Shown: positions 24,630-34,211, counted from the stretch's first letter. The stretch: DNA of 64,000 nt from Pseudobutyrivibrio ruminis HUN009 (GCF_000703005.1 NZ_JNLH01000001.1:1019501-1083500); one strand, 5' to 3'. A program made the numbers and translations. Notes: generated by a model from the letters alone, not told the origin.

Positions 24630-25286
24630 ATGGACATAATTTTTGAGGATGATAGCATTCTCGTATGCTACAAACCAGCGGGAGTGGCAACACAGACAAA
24701 AAGCATCGGAGAAAAGGATATGGTCAGTGAGATAAACAATTATCTCGCATCCAAAAATGAAAAGCCAACTGCCCATGTGGTCCACAGACTGGATCAGCCT
24801 GTAGAGGGAGTTATGGTTTTTGCTAAGACATCTGAGGCTGCAAATAAGCTTACAAAGCAGATTACAGACCACATTTTTAGTAAGAAGTACTATGCCATAA
24901 TCAGCAGGGAATCCTTCCCGGACGAAGGAGAGCTTGTTGATTATTTAGTAAAGGATAATCGTACAAATCTATCAAAGGTAGTAAAGGAGTCAGATCCTCG
25001 TGCCAAGAAAGCGATTCTTAGATATCGCGCAGTGGACCACTGGGATGACAAAAAGCTTCTTGATATTGATTTGTTCACCGGAAGACATCATCAGATTCGC
25101 ATCCAATTGGCCAGCAGAACTGCGCCAATCGTTGGTGATGTAAAATACGGCGGAATTTCTACAGGACATAATCTTGCGTTATGCTCATATCACATTGGTT
25201 TCAATCATCCAGTGACAGGTGAAAGAATGGGATTTGACATTAAACCTAAGGGAGCAGACTTCGCAGACAGCAAGGTGGCAGGCTAG
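24630..25286 (+). CDS. RluA-family pseudouridine synthase (short form)
   Basis: A 218-residue synthase that converts uridine to pseudouridine in rRNA or tRNA. The catalytic motif reads HRLDQPVEGVMVFAKT, with the catalytic Asp intact but the usual Thr-Ser-Gly replaced by Val-Glu-Gly. GRHHQIRIQLA and GDVKYGG are the other family motifs. There is no S4 domain. The start has GGGGGG about 11 nt upstream. The next gene begins 20 nt after the stop. The RNA site it modifies cannot be told from sequence. Confidence 0.88.
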   Translation: MDIIFEDDSILVCYKPAGVATQTKSIGEKDMVSEINNYLASKNEKPTAHVVHRLDQPVEGVMVFAKTSEAANKLTKQITDHIFSKKYYAIISRESFPDEGELVDYLVKDNRTNLSKVVKESDPRAKKAILRYRAVDHWDDKKLLDIDLFTGRHHQIRIQLASRTAPIVGDVKYGGISTGHNLALCSYHIGFNHPVTGERMGFDIKPKGADFADSKVAG

Positions 25287-25306
25287 CATAGAACGGGGGG
25301 TATCAT

Positions 25307-27595
25307 TTGATTAAGATATACAGTTTACTAATCATGCTGACAGCATTTGTAATGCTTGCATGTGCGGTATACATAGGAACACGACACACAATTAAACATA
25401 GTAAACTGAGCATATCTATTATTCAGCTTTTTATAGTTGGAATAATAACAAGTTTGGCTTACGTGCGAGCAATTTCCACTCACGATTTCGGTCAGGTTGA
25501 GTTTGGTTATGCACTATATTTTGCTGGAATAGATTGGCTTTTGATTACATTTGTTTTCTATGCAAGACAATATACAAGAATTTGGTTAGATACGTATTCG
25601 GCACCACTTATAATAGCTGCAATTGCTGTGCTTGACAGCATTAGTTTGTTTGCAAATCAAAAGTGGCACCATGCATTTTCACTAGTAGAGCGTAGATTGA
25701 ATCCAGAGGAATGGTTCTACGCCTTTGAAATTAATGACTATTATTTAGTGCATTTGGTGTTCTGCTACATATTGGTAGCAATTATTGTTGTAGTTCTTTT
25801 AAAGAAGACAATCATAACGAGTGGTTTTCATAGAAATAGATATTTGGCAATTCTCATTATGTTTGTGGGAATTATATTTTTGAATGTACTGTATTTGTTC
25901 TTTGATTTCCCAGTTGATGTATCGATATGCTTCTATTCAGTTGCGGCAGTTTATGTTGGCTACTACTCACTTTTGTACAATCCAAAAACATTTGTTGAGT
26001 ACATGCTTACAACCATCACCGAGCGAATGGAATGTGCACTTATTTCTTTTGATGAAAATGATTGTTGTATCTACTCAAATCAGTTTGCAAACAGACTGTT
26101 TTGTCCTAGTGGAGAGAAAAGAGTATTTGAAGATAGATTTCGAAAATGGCGAGATGGAAGAGAAACAAACTCTATTTCCAATTCAAGTTGGAATGATATC
26201 TTCAATATCAATGGAGATGAATATCGATTCGATATTCATTTCAACAAAATATACGACAAAAAAGGCTACTACTGCGGATGCTATTTATCCTTCTATGATG
26301 TAACTGGAGATTTCATTGCATACGAAGAGGAAAAATATCGTAGTACCCACGATAGTCTTACAGGAGCCCTAAACAGAGAAGCATTCTTTGAGGAGGTTCG
26401 TAATATCCTTGATGAATATCCAAATGTAGAATATGTAATGGTATGCTGCAACATTAAAGGCTTCAAGCTTATCAACGACATGTTTGGTGTTGAGGAAGCA
26501 GATCGTTTGCTTATCAGATGCGCTGACACAATCAGAGAAAAGATTCAAAAGGGTGCAACATTTGCCCGTCTTGAAGCGGACAGATTTGCAGTTCTTATGC
26601 CAAAGAGCCGCTACACCGAAGAGCTTTTTATGACTGGCATGAACATGGTAAGCAACTACCTCAACAATGCCCAGTACAGAATGGTAATCCTTGTTGGTGT
26701 ATACGAAATCTTTGACAAGCAGGCACCAGTTATTTCCATGGTAGATGGAGCGTTCCTTGCGATTGATTCAATTAGCTCAAGCTTCAAGAACTCCATTGCC
26801 TACTACGGAGACATGCTTCGCCGCGAGTACCTTAGCGAGCAAAAGATTCTTGGAGAGTTTGAGGAAGCATTACAGACTGGCCAGTTTGCGATGTTCCTTC
26901 AGCCAATTGTAAATATGGACCAGAAGGTAAAGCTTTCGGAAGCCTTGGTTCGCTGGATTCATCCGGACCGCGGAATCATTGCACCAGCTTCATTTATTCC
27001 ACTTTTGGAAAAGACTGGCTACATCTACAAGCTTGATATGTACATCTGGGAACAGGCCGCCAAAAGACTTGCTTACTGGACATCTATGGGATTCGATGAC
27101 CTTTCAATTTCGGTAAATATTTCCGTAAAGGATTTCTACTATATCGACTTATACGAAACTTTGGTAGGACTAGTTGAAAAGTATCACATTCACCCATCCC
27201 GGTTAAAGCTAGAAATCACAGAAACCATATTCATGACGGAGAAAGAGCGTCAGCTTGAAATCATCAACTCCCTCAAGGAATACGGCTTCCTTGTAGAAAT
27301 CGATGACTTCGGCAGTGGTTACTCTTCATTAAACATGCTAAAAGAAGTACCAGCCGACATCCTCAAAATGGACATGGCATTCCTATCAATGGACAAAAAT
27401 GTTACAAGGGGCCGCAAGATTGTCAACACAATCATCACCCTTGCAAAAGCCCTGGGAATGCTTGTAATCATCGAAGGCGTAGAAACTCAGGAACAAATGG
27501 AATACCTTCGTGGCACCGGAGCCGACTACCTGCAGGGCTACTTCTTCGACAAGCCCCTTCCAGTCAAGCGCTTCGAAGAACTTTATTTGGTATAG
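25307..27595 (+). CDS. Seven-TM sensor with degenerate GGDEF and intact EAL domain
   Basis: 762 residues. Seven hydrophobic segments (about 1-225) resemble the 7TM sensor region found on some histidine kinases (AGIDWLLITFVFYARQYT). A PAS-like stretch follows, then a GGDEF domain whose signature is EADRF (RLEADRFAVLM), so no cyclase activity is expected. The EAL domain has EALVRW, LEITET, DDFGSGYSSL, ILKMD, EGVET and QGYFF, so c-di-GMP phosphodiesterase activity is likely. The degenerate GGDEF may bind GTP as a regulatory site. The start is TTG, 6 nt behind GGGGGG. A strong terminator follows. With the HD-GYP gene nearby it indicates c-di-GMP signalling. Confidence 0.92.
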   Translation: MIKIYSLLIMLTAFVMLACAVYIGTRHTIKHSKLSISIIQLFIVGIITSLAYVRAISTHDFGQVEFGYALYFAGIDWLLITFVFYARQYTRIWLDTYSAPLIIAAIAVLDSISLFANQKWHHAFSLVERRLNPEEWFYAFEINDYYLVHLVFCYILVAIIVVVLLKKTIITSGFHRNRYLAILIMFVGIIFLNVLYLFFDFPVDVSICFYSVAAVYVGYYSLLYNPKTFVEYMLTTITERMECALISFDENDCCIYSNQFANRLFCPSGEKRVFEDRFRKWRDGRETNSISNSSWNDIFNINGDEYRFDIHFNKIYDKKGYYCGCYLSFYDVTGDFIAYEEEKYRSTHDSLTGALNREAFFEEVRNILDEYPNVEYVMVCCNIKGFKLINDMFGVEEADRLLIRCADTIREKIQKGATFARLEADRFAVLMPKSRYTEELFMTGMNMVSNYLNNAQYRMVILVGVYEIFDKQAPVISMVDGAFLAIDSISSSFKNSIAYYGDMLRREYLSEQKILGEFEEALQTGQFAMFLQPIVNMDQKVKLSEALVRWIHPDRGIIAPASFIPLLEKTGYIYKLDMYIWEQAAKRLAYWTSMGFDDLSISVNISVKDFYYIDLYETLVGLVEKYHIHPSRLKLEITETIFMTEKERQLEIINSLKEYGFLVEIDDFGSGYSSLNMLKEVPADILKMDMAFLSMDKNVTRGRKIVNTIITLAKALGMLVIIEGVETQEQMEYLRGTGADYLQGYFFDKPLPVKRFEELYLV

Positions 27596-27605
27596 ATATA
27601 ATAGA

Positions 27606-27642
27606 TAGCCCGCCTCACCTTACGTGAGGTGGGCTTGTTTTT
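27606..27642 (+). terminator. Terminator after the EAL gene
   Basis: A 12-bp stem AGCCCGCCTCAC/GTGAGGTGGGCT (one mismatch) is followed by TGTTTTT. Confidence 0.9.
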
Positions 27643-27724
27643 AGTGGCGGTATGTTATAAAATAAACGGGCAAATACGGCATTTTCATAGTAAAATGCGA
27701 ATAATTATTACAAAGGAGATTGAA

Positions 27725-29164
27725 ATGGCACAGGAAAAAAAGCTGGTAGAAGCGATTACCTCTATGTCAGAGGATTTCGCACAATGGTATACCGATGTTG
27801 TTGTTAAGGCAGATTTGATTGCATACTCATCTGTAAAGGGATGCATGATTATCAAGCCCGATGGGTATGCTATTTGGGAAAATATCCAGCACGAGTTAGA
27901 CAGAAGATTCAAGGCAACTGGCGTACAGAATGTATATATGCCAATGTTTATTCCAGAGAGTCTTCTACAGGTAGAGAAGGATCATGTTGAGGGATTTGCA
28001 CCAGAGGTAGCTTGGGTTACACACGGTGGTCTTAACCCGCTTCAGGAGCGTCTTTGCGTTCGTCCGACTTCAGAAACTCTTTTCTGTGATTTCTATAAAG
28101 ATATTATTCACTCTCACAGAGATTTACCAAAGGTTTATAACCAGTGGTGCTCTGTAGTTCGTTGGGAAAAGGAGACACGTCCATTCCTTCGTTCACGTGA
28201 GTTCTTATGGCAGGAAGGCCATACAGCTCATGCAACAGCTGAGGAGGCTGAGGAGCGTACAGTTCAGATGCTCAACCTCTATGCTGATTTCTGCGAGGAA
28301 GTACTTGCTATGCCAGTAGTTCGCGGACAGAAGACAGATAAAGAGAAATTTGCAGGTGCTGAGGCTACATACACAATCGAGGCTCTTATGCACGATGGTA
28401 AGGCTTTACAGTCTGGTACATCACACAACTTTGGCCAGAACTTCTCTAAGCCTTTTGGTATTCAGTACACAGATAAAAATAATCAGCTCCAGTATGTTTA
28501 CCAGACATCATGGGGCATGACTACTCGTCTTATTGGTGCTATCATTATGGTACATGGTGATGATTCAGGTCTTGTACTTCCACCACGTATCGCACCTACA
28601 CAGGTAGTTGTTATTCCTATTCAGCAGAAGAAGGAAGGCGTACTTGAAAAGGCAGGCGAGGTTTGCGAGCGTCTTGGTAAGACAATGCGTGCTAAGCTTG
28701 ATGATTCAGATAAGTCACCAGGTTGGAAGTTCTCTGAGGCAGAGATGCGAGGTATCCCTGTTCGTGTAGAGCTTGGACCAAAGGATATCGAGGCAGGCAA
28801 GTGTGTACTTGTTCGCCGTGATACACGTGAAAAGATTGAGTGCCCACTTGATCAGGTAGAGGCAAAGGTAGCAGAGCTTCTTGAGACTATCCAGAAGGAT
28901 ATGTTTGAGCGCGCAAAGGCTCACCGCGATAGCCATATCTGGGATGCTCACAACTATGCAGAGTTCACAGAAATTGCTAACAACAAGCCTGGCTTCATTC
29001 GTGCAATGTGGTGCGGCGATGTTGAGTGCGAGAATAAGATAAAAGAAGATTTAGCTGTAACTTCACGTTGTATGCCATTTAATGATCAGGAGCACATTTC
29101 TGATGTATGCGCATGCTGCGGCAAGCCAGCTAAGAAATTAGTATATTGGGGTAAAGCTTATTAA
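27725..29164 (+). CDS. proS: Prolyl-tRNA synthetase (archaeal/eukaryote-like type)
   Basis: Charges tRNA-Pro with proline. At 479 residues, and without the bacterial editing insertion, it belongs to the shorter ProS type 3. Class II motifs: motif 2 VVRWEKETRPFLRSREFLWQEGHTAH and motif 3 GDDSGLVLPPRIAP. The C-terminal part has a cysteine cluster (WCGDVECENK...CACCGKP) and the protein ends in GKAY, the typical terminal Tyr. The start at 27725 has AAAGGAG 8 nt upstream; upstream in-frame codons lack a site. A GCATTTT/AAAATGC inverted repeat lies in the leader (27679-27698). cca begins 1 nt after the stop. Confidence 0.97.
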   Translation: MAQEKKLVEAITSMSEDFAQWYTDVVVKADLIAYSSVKGCMIIKPDGYAIWENIQHELDRRFKATGVQNVYMPMFIPESLLQVEKDHVEGFAPEVAWVTHGGLNPLQERLCVRPTSETLFCDFYKDIIHSHRDLPKVYNQWCSVVRWEKETRPFLRSREFLWQEGHTAHATAEEAEERTVQMLNLYADFCEEVLAMPVVRGQKTDKEKFAGAEATYTIEALMHDGKALQSGTSHNFGQNFSKPFGIQYTDKNNQLQYVYQTSWGMTTRLIGAIIMVHGDDSGLVLPPRIAPTQVVVIPIQQKKEGVLEKAGEVCERLGKTMRAKLDDSDKSPGWKFSEAEMRGIPVRVELGPKDIEAGKCVLVRRDTREKIECPLDQVEAKVAELLETIQKDMFERAKAHRDSHIWDAHNYAEFTEIANNKPGFIRAMWCGDVECENKIKEDLAVTSRCMPFNDQEHISDVCACCGKPAKKLVYWGKAY

Positions 29165-29165
29165 T

Positions 29166-30491
29166 ATGAATTTACCAGCAGACGTTTCAAAAATAATAAA
29201 TATTTTAGAATCTAACGGACACGAAGCCTATGCAGTAGGCGGCTGTGTCCGTGACTGCATTCTAGGGAAAATTCCTCACGATTGGGATATCACCACATCG
29301 GCCTTGCCAGAGCAGGTGAAGGCTCTTTTTGAGCGTACATTTGACACAGGCATTGAGCATGGTACTGTGACGGTGTTGCTTCATGGTGAGGGCTACGAGG
29401 TCACCACATACAGAGTAGATGGCAAGTATGAGGACGGCCGTCATCCAAAGGAAGTTACATTCACAGCTTCCCTTGAGGAGGATTTAAAGCGCCGCGATTT
29501 TACTATCAACGCCATGGCATACAACGACACCAGAGGCTTGGTGGATTTGTTTGGTGGCGAGCAGGATTTGCAGAATGGCATTATCAAGGCCGTAGGAAAT
29601 CCTACTGAGCGCTTTACGGAGGATGCTCTTCGCATGCTTCGCGCTCTCAGATTCTCAGCGCAGCTTGGCTTTGAAATCGAGCCAGCCACATATGATGCAA
29701 TCAAGACACTAGCTCCTACCCTAGATAGAATCAGTGCAGAAAGAATCCAGGTAGAGCTTGTAAAGCTAATCACATCTGAACATCCGGAGAGGATGAGAAA
29801 TGTTTACGAGACAGGTCTTACAGATGTTTTCTTCCCTGAGTTCAACGCGATGATGGAATGCAAGCAGAACAATATGCATCATATGTACACGGTAGGTGAG
29901 CATGCCATTGTTACTATGCAAAACTGTCCTGCTGATAAGGTACTTAGGCTTACAATGCTTCTTCATGATGTGGCAAAGCCTGTATGTAAGACAACAGATG
30001 ATGAGGGTGTAGACCATTTCAAAATGCATCCTATGAAGGGTGCCGAAATGGCAAAGGCTATTTTGCGCAGACTGAAATTTGATAATGATACAACAGATGC
30101 AGTTTGCAATCTGGTTAAAAATCATGATGATAGACCAGAAATTAATCCGAGAAATGTTCGCCGTCTGATTATCAGAGTAGGAAAAGATAATTTTGAAAAT
30201 CTTCTTGCGGTTAAACGAGCTGATACATGGGGCCAAAGCCTGCAAAATCGCGAAGAAAAGTTTGCATATATTGATTCACTTGAGGAAATGTACCATAAAA
30301 TCCTTGAGCAGGAGGACTGCTTATCTATTAAAGATTTAAAGATTAATGGTAAGGATTTAATAGGAATGGGAGTGCCTCAGGGACAAAAAATCGGTCAGAT
30401 ACTTAAAACGGTTTTTGACGAAGTAGTAGACCAACCGGATTTGAACGATAGAGAATATCTGTTAAATCGTGTAAAAGATATGCTACAATAA
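29166..30491 (+). CDS. cca: CCA tRNA nucleotidyltransferase with HD domain
   Basis: Adds or repairs the 3' CCA end of tRNAs. 441 residues. The nucleotidyltransferase head has AVGGCVRDCILGKIPHDWDITTSA (GG motif and the DxD metal site), RRDFTINAMAYN, and DALRMLRALRF. The C-terminal HD domain reads LLHDVAKP with HMKGAEMAK-type residues (HPMKGAEMAK) and a second NHDDRPEIN site, indicating a phosphohydrolase fold. The start lies 1 nt after the proS stop, so it is translated by coupling; no clear separate ribosome binding site is seen. It ends 4 nt before the lipoprotein gene. Confidence 0.95.
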   Translation: MNLPADVSKIINILESNGHEAYAVGGCVRDCILGKIPHDWDITTSALPEQVKALFERTFDTGIEHGTVTVLLHGEGYEVTTYRVDGKYEDGRHPKEVTFTASLEEDLKRRDFTINAMAYNDTRGLVDLFGGEQDLQNGIIKAVGNPTERFTEDALRMLRALRFSAQLGFEIEPATYDAIKTLAPTLDRISAERIQVELVKLITSEHPERMRNVYETGLTDVFFPEFNAMMECKQNNMHHMYTVGEHAIVTMQNCPADKVLRLTMLLHDVAKPVCKTTDDEGVDHFKMHPMKGAEMAKAILRRLKFDNDTTDAVCNLVKNHDDRPEINPRNVRRLIIRVGKDNFENLLAVKRADTWGQSLQNREEKFAYIDSLEEMYHKILEQEDCLSIKDLKINGKDLIGMGVPQGQKIGQILKTVFDEVVDQPDLNDREYLLNRVKDMLQ

Positions 30492-30495
30492 TCGT

Positions 30496-31740
30496 ATGAA
30501 TGGGATTTTTGCAAAAAAACTAATTAACTTAACATTGATTTTATGCATGAGCGCAGCTTTGCTTGAGGGGTGCGGAAGTCACCCTAATACTGCTACGGTT
30601 ACTCAACACACAGGCTCTGCCCTGAAAAAGCAGGAGGAGACTGTGGAGGAGGATACGGCACTTGTGGAGGAAGAGCCACAGGGGCTGTATATCGTAGAAA
30701 GTCTAGATATGATGGAAGAAACCATCGCACTCTATTCTTTGGAAGAGGACAAGCAACTGCGCTACAACTATAATATGACCACAAAATTCCTTGATAAATT
30801 TGGGGGTAATGCTTTGTGGGCAAGCTTTACTGCAGGTACAGTTGTTACAATTGGAGATTTGCTTCCAGCTTCTGGGGCACTATCATCGGTTCAGAAATCA
30901 GATGATGTTTGGGCTTATGAAGATATATCCAAATACACTCTTGATGCCGGTAAAAATCTTATCACTATTGATGGAACCAATTACAAGATTACGGACAAGA
31001 CAAAGGTTTATTCAGATTCTGAAAAGATTTTGCTATCAAGCATCAGCGAGGATGATGTAATTACGGTCATTGGCCAGGATAAGCAGGTTATCTCTATTGC
31101 TGTTACCACAGGACATGGCTACATCTATCTTACAAACACAGAGTTATTTGATGATAGTCTTATCTTTATTGGTAACAAGATTGTTTCTATGGTAAATGGA
31201 GAACAGGTTATCGAGGTTCCTGAGGGAACATACAAAATTACCGTAGCAAACAACGGCTGGGGAGGCAGCGCCGAATACACAGTCAGTAGAAACGAAACAA
31301 CGCAGGTTAATTTGGATGATTTGAAAGGCGAAGGGCCATCCTTCTGCTTGATTACCTTTATTGTTACAGTTGCGGATACCTATGTTTACATAGATGGCCA
31401 AATGATTGATCCGGCAGAGCCACAGTACGTTCAGTATGGCAATCATAAACTGGTAGTTCAGTGTGATGGTTATACCGCTTGGAACAAGACTTTAGTAGTT
31501 AATTCTGAAACAGCTACAATTACTCTTGAAATGGAAACAGAATCTGAGTCAGAGGCGGAATCAGAATCAGACACCACTGACTCACAAGTTGTCCAGGAAG
31601 ACGAGTCAACAGAAGAGGAAAATAGTGAAGAATCGTCTACAGAAAATGAGACTGAAACCGAAGAAAAATCAGACGATTTTGACTATGAAGTGGACTATTT
31701 ATCAACTATTTCGGATCTTATAAGTAAGCTTGGAAATTAG
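30496..31740 (+). CDS. PEGA-domain lipoprotein with acidic tail
   Basis: A 414-residue probable cell-surface lipoprotein. The signal peptide (1-25) ends in LLEG-Cys26, a lipobox with an unusual Glu at -2. The middle region is not recognised. Around residues 240-350 there are two PEGA-like repeats (VPEGTYKITVANNGW... and AEPQYVQYGNHKLVVQCDGYTAWNKTL). A Glu/Ser/Thr-rich disordered stretch (about 350-395) leads to a short C-terminal helix, STISDLISKLGN. It starts 4 nt after the cca stop without a clear ribosome binding site. PEGA domains are found in surface proteins; no enzymatic role is evident. Confidence 0.8.
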   Translation: MNGIFAKKLINLTLILCMSAALLEGCGSHPNTATVTQHTGSALKKQEETVEEDTALVEEEPQGLYIVESLDMMEETIALYSLEEDKQLRYNYNMTTKFLDKFGGNALWASFTAGTVVTIGDLLPASGALSSVQKSDDVWAYEDISKYTLDAGKNLITIDGTNYKITDKTKVYSDSEKILLSSISEDDVITVIGQDKQVISIAVTTGHGYIYLTNTELFDDSLIFIGNKIVSMVNGEQVIEVPEGTYKITVANNGWGGSAEYTVSRNETTQVNLDDLKGEGPSFCLITFIVTVADTYVYIDGQMIDPAEPQYVQYGNHKLVVQCDGYTAWNKTLVVNSETATITLEMETESESEAESESDTTDSQVVQEDESTEEENSEESSTENETETEEKSDDFDYEVDYLSTISDLISKLGN

Positions 31741-31874
31741 GAATATGTGAAAAAAAAGTGAACTTTTCTAAAATGCAAGGATTTGTAAATAGTAATAATG
31801 TTTAAAAAATGTGCAAAAAATTTGTAATAATCCATAAAAACCTTATAAAATGGGGATTTTTTGGGGTTTTATTG

Positions 31875-31903
31875 TTGACACCGTAAAGCAAAAGAATTAT
31901 AAA
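31875..31903 (+). promoter_or_regulatory. Promoter of the HU gene
   Basis: TTGACA (31875-31880) and TATAAA (31898-31903) have a 17-bp spacer. A second TATAAT at 31935-31940, preceded by a GGGC/GCCC hairpin, may be another start point. The 130 bp before this are AT-rich and hold only a small AAAAGT/ACTTTT palindrome (31754-31767). Confidence 0.75.
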
Positions 31904-31969
31904 GGATATTGTAGTTAAGGGCGCTAAAGCCCGCTATAATACAATACAAATTCTCGAGGAGGAATAGTA

Positions 31970-32242
31970 ATGAACAAGACAGAATTAGTAGCAGCTATCG
32001 CTAGCAAGGCTAACATTTCTAAGAAGGACGCTGAGGCTTCTGTAAAGGCTTTTACAGAGGTTGTTGCTGAAGAGCTTAAGAAGGGGGAGAAGATTCAGCT
32101 TGTAGGCTTTGGTACATTCGAAGTATCTAAGAGAGCAGCTCGTACAGGTAGAAACCCACAGACAGGCGCAGAGATGAAGATTCCTGCATCTAAGGCTCCT
32201 AAGTTTAAGGCTGGTAAGGCTCTTAAGGATTCTATCAACTAA
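31970..32242 (+). CDS. hup: HU family DNA-binding protein
   Basis: A histone-like nucleoid protein of 90 residues that bends and compacts DNA. The full family pattern is present: MNKTELVAAIASKANISKKDAEASVKAF, GEKIQLVGFGTFEVSKRAARTGRNPQTG and IPASKAPKFKAGKALKD. The start has GAGGAGG 7 nt upstream. It has a strong promoter and a terminator 30 nt downstream. It is next to rqcP and divIC, an order also seen in other Firmicutes. Confidence 0.98.
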   Translation: MNKTELVAAIASKANISKKDAEASVKAFTEVVAEELKKGEKIQLVGFGTFEVSKRAARTGRNPQTGAEMKIPASKAPKFKAGKALKDSIN

Positions 32243-32271
32243 TTGAATGTATATTTTATTTAGATGATGGT

Positions 32272-32302
32272 TAGGGTTCGGTTTTGCCGGACCCTATTTT
32301 TT
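32272..32302 (+). terminator. Terminator after hup
   Basis: AGGGTTCGG pairs with CCGGACCCT (one G-U pair), followed by ATTTTTT. Confidence 0.9.
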
Positions 32303-32316
32303 AATGAGGTGATGGA

Positions 32317-32556
32317 ATGAGACTTGATAAATACTTAAAAGTTAGTAGACTTATAAAGCGTCGTACTGTTGCTAATGAAGCATGCGACAGTGGTAGAGTT
32401 CAAATCAATGGAAAAATTGCGAAAGCATCCACTGATGTTAAAATTGGTGATATAATAGAAATAGCATTTGGAAACAAAAATGTAAAAGTAGAGGTTTTGG
32501 ATATCCAGGACACCACAAAAAAGGATGCGGCAGCAGACCTATTTAAGTATATTTAA
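32317..32556 (+). CDS. rqcP: S4-domain RNA-binding protein RqcP (YabO-like)
   Basis: 79 residues consisting of one S4 domain: MRLDKYLKVSRLIKRRTVANEACDSGRVQINGKIAKASTDVKIGD. RqcP takes part, with RqcH, in ribosome quality control, binding stalled 50S subunits while alanine tails are added. It lies immediately upstream of divIC, as yabO does in Bacillus. ATGAGGTG precedes the start by about 7 nt. HslR-type heat-shock S4 proteins are similar, but the neighbourhood favours RqcP. Confidence 0.88.
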   Translation: MRLDKYLKVSRLIKRRTVANEACDSGRVQINGKIAKASTDVKIGDIIEIAFGNKNVKVEVLDIQDTTKKDAAADLFKYI

Positions 32557-32577
32557 TATCAGTTATCGAGGTATTTG

Positions 32578-32886
32578 ATGGCAAGAGCTAGAAGAGTTAA
32601 AAGACGAAAGAAAACCTCAACAGGTAGAATATATGTTGCAGTTATCATGCTGTTCATGATTTGCGTTATGACTGTCCAGATGGTTCGTTTATACGATAAG
32701 AATCAGGACTTAAAGAAGCAGGAGGAATCGCTTCAAAGCCAAGTGGATGAAGCAAACGAAAAAAGTGAGCAGTTAAAGGAATACGAGGAATACGTTGGTA
32801 CTGACGAATATATAGAAAGTGAAGCATCACAGAAACTTGGATTGACACATGACAATTGGATTATTTTTAAAGAAAAAGAAGATTAA
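32578..32886 (+). CDS. divIC: DivIC/FtsB-family cell-division protein
   Basis: A 102-residue bitopic protein: a basic N-terminus (ARARRVKRRKK), one TM segment (IYVAVIMLFMICVMTVQMV, about 19-38), then a coiled coil (about 45-80) and a YVGTDEYIESEASQKLGLTHDNWIIFKEKE tail typical of the family. DivIC works with FtsL and DivIB in the divisome. The ATG at 32578 is preceded by GAGG 6 nt upstream; a TTG directly before it is less likely. The 3' end overlaps the probable tilS start by 38 nt. Confidence 0.9.
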   Translation: MARARRVKRRKKTSTGRIYVAVIMLFMICVMTVQMVRLYDKNQDLKKQEESLQSQVDEANEKSEQLKEYEEYVGTDEYIESEASQKLGLTHDNWIIFKEKED

Positions 32887-34207
32887 AGAATATATTGAAA
32901 AATACAATATGCTAAACAAAGGCGATGGAGTCGTCCTAGGTCTATCAGGTGGACCTGACTCTGTGTGCCTTTTTTTTGTACTGTTGGCACTTAAAGAAGA
33001 ATACAATCTGACTATATCAGCGGTTCATATAAATCATATGATTAGAGGCAAGGATGCAGACGAGGATCAGGAATATGTGGAGACGTTGTGCAAGGAATTC
33101 AATGTTCCTTTAAATGCTCTTAGAATCGACATTCCTGCGCTTGCAAAGGAATCAGGTCGTTCTATCGAAGAAGAGGCAAGAATTGCCCGATATGACGCTT
33201 TTGAGAGGGCTGCAGCAGCTTTTGAGGAGCAGGGGATACCAGCAAAGATAGCGGTGGCACATAATGCTGATGACAATGCTGAAACTGTGCTCTTTCACAT
33301 GGCAAGAGGCACAGGATTGGATGGGGTCTGCGGAATCTCTCCAAAGCGTGATAAAATCATTCGCCCCTTGCTTGCAGTTCCTAAGAAAGACATATTGGAA
33401 TTTCTCAACGAAAATGAAGTGGCATATTGCATTGATGGAACAAATGCCGAAACTGATTACGACCGCAATCGAATCAGACACAACATCATGCCGGAATTAA
33501 CTAAGATAAATGATAGAGCCCTAGAGCATATTTCGGATATGACAACACGACTATCTGAAATTGCAGAGTATATCTCTCTGGAGTCCAATGGTTTGCTTCA
33601 GATGGCCAAGCTTGATGGAGATAAGCTTAGAAAAAGAACTATCGCAACTGCACCACGTGTAATCGCTAGCCAGGCGATAAAGGATTATTTAAGCAAGTTT
33701 ATGCCATATCAGAAGGATGTGGCTGCTGTTCACGTGGATTCTATCCTGGACCTATTAAACGAAGATGGAGAACGTCAAATTCAGCTTCCATACAAAAAGA
33801 CCCTTATCATATCCTATGAAGAAATATATGTAATTGATACAGAAAATGAGGATAATCAAAAGCAGATTAATCCTACTTTTAATTATCGTGAATTTGATTA
33901 CGAAGAGAGCATGAAATACCCTACCGAAACCTATACGAAATGGTTTGATTGTGATAGAATAGGGGCTAATATTGTAATAAGAACCCGTGCAGAGGGTGAC
34001 TATCTATGCATCGATTCAGATGGAAATCGCAAATCTATACAGGATTATTTTGTAGATGAAAAAATTCCACGACATTTAAGAGATGAGGTGCCACTCGTAT
34101 GTGATGGAAATCATGTAATGTGGGTGGTTGGTCACCGAGTCAGCGAGTATTACAAAATTTCAAAAAATACCACTCGAGTATTAGAGATTAGTTATACGGA
34201 GGAATAG
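32849..34207 (+). CDS. tilS: tRNA(Ile)-lysidine synthase
   Basis: Converts the wobble cytidine of the CAU anticodon tRNA-Ile to lysidine, so that it reads AUA. 452 residues. The PP-loop reads VVLGLSGGPDSVCLFF (about 28-43); HNADDNAETVLFHMARGTGLDG and IIRPLLAVPKKDI are further family motifs, and a C-terminal TilS domain follows. The start at 32849 overlaps divIC by 38 nt and has a poor ribosome binding site; an ATG at 32909 would remove conserved upstream residues. It is followed 4 nt later by hpt. Confidence 0.92.
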   Translation: MTIGLFLKKKKIKEYIEKYNMLNKGDGVVLGLSGGPDSVCLFFVLLALKEEYNLTISAVHINHMIRGKDADEDQEYVETLCKEFNVPLNALRIDIPALAKESGRSIEEEARIARYDAFERAAAAFEEQGIPAKIAVAHNADDNAETVLFHMARGTGLDGVCGISPKRDKIIRPLLAVPKKDILEFLNENEVAYCIDGTNAETDYDRNRIRHNIMPELTKINDRALEHISDMTTRLSEIAEYISLESNGLLQMAKLDGDKLRKRTIATAPRVIASQAIKDYLSKFMPYQKDVAAVHVDSILDLLNEDGERQIQLPYKKTLIISYEEIYVIDTENEDNQKQINPTFNYREFDYEESMKYPTETYTKWFDCDRIGANIVIRTRAEGDYLCIDSDGNRKSIQDYFVDEKIPRHLRDEVPLVCDGNHVMWVVGHRVSEYYKISKNTTRVLEISYTEE

Positions 34208-34211
34208 TAAA

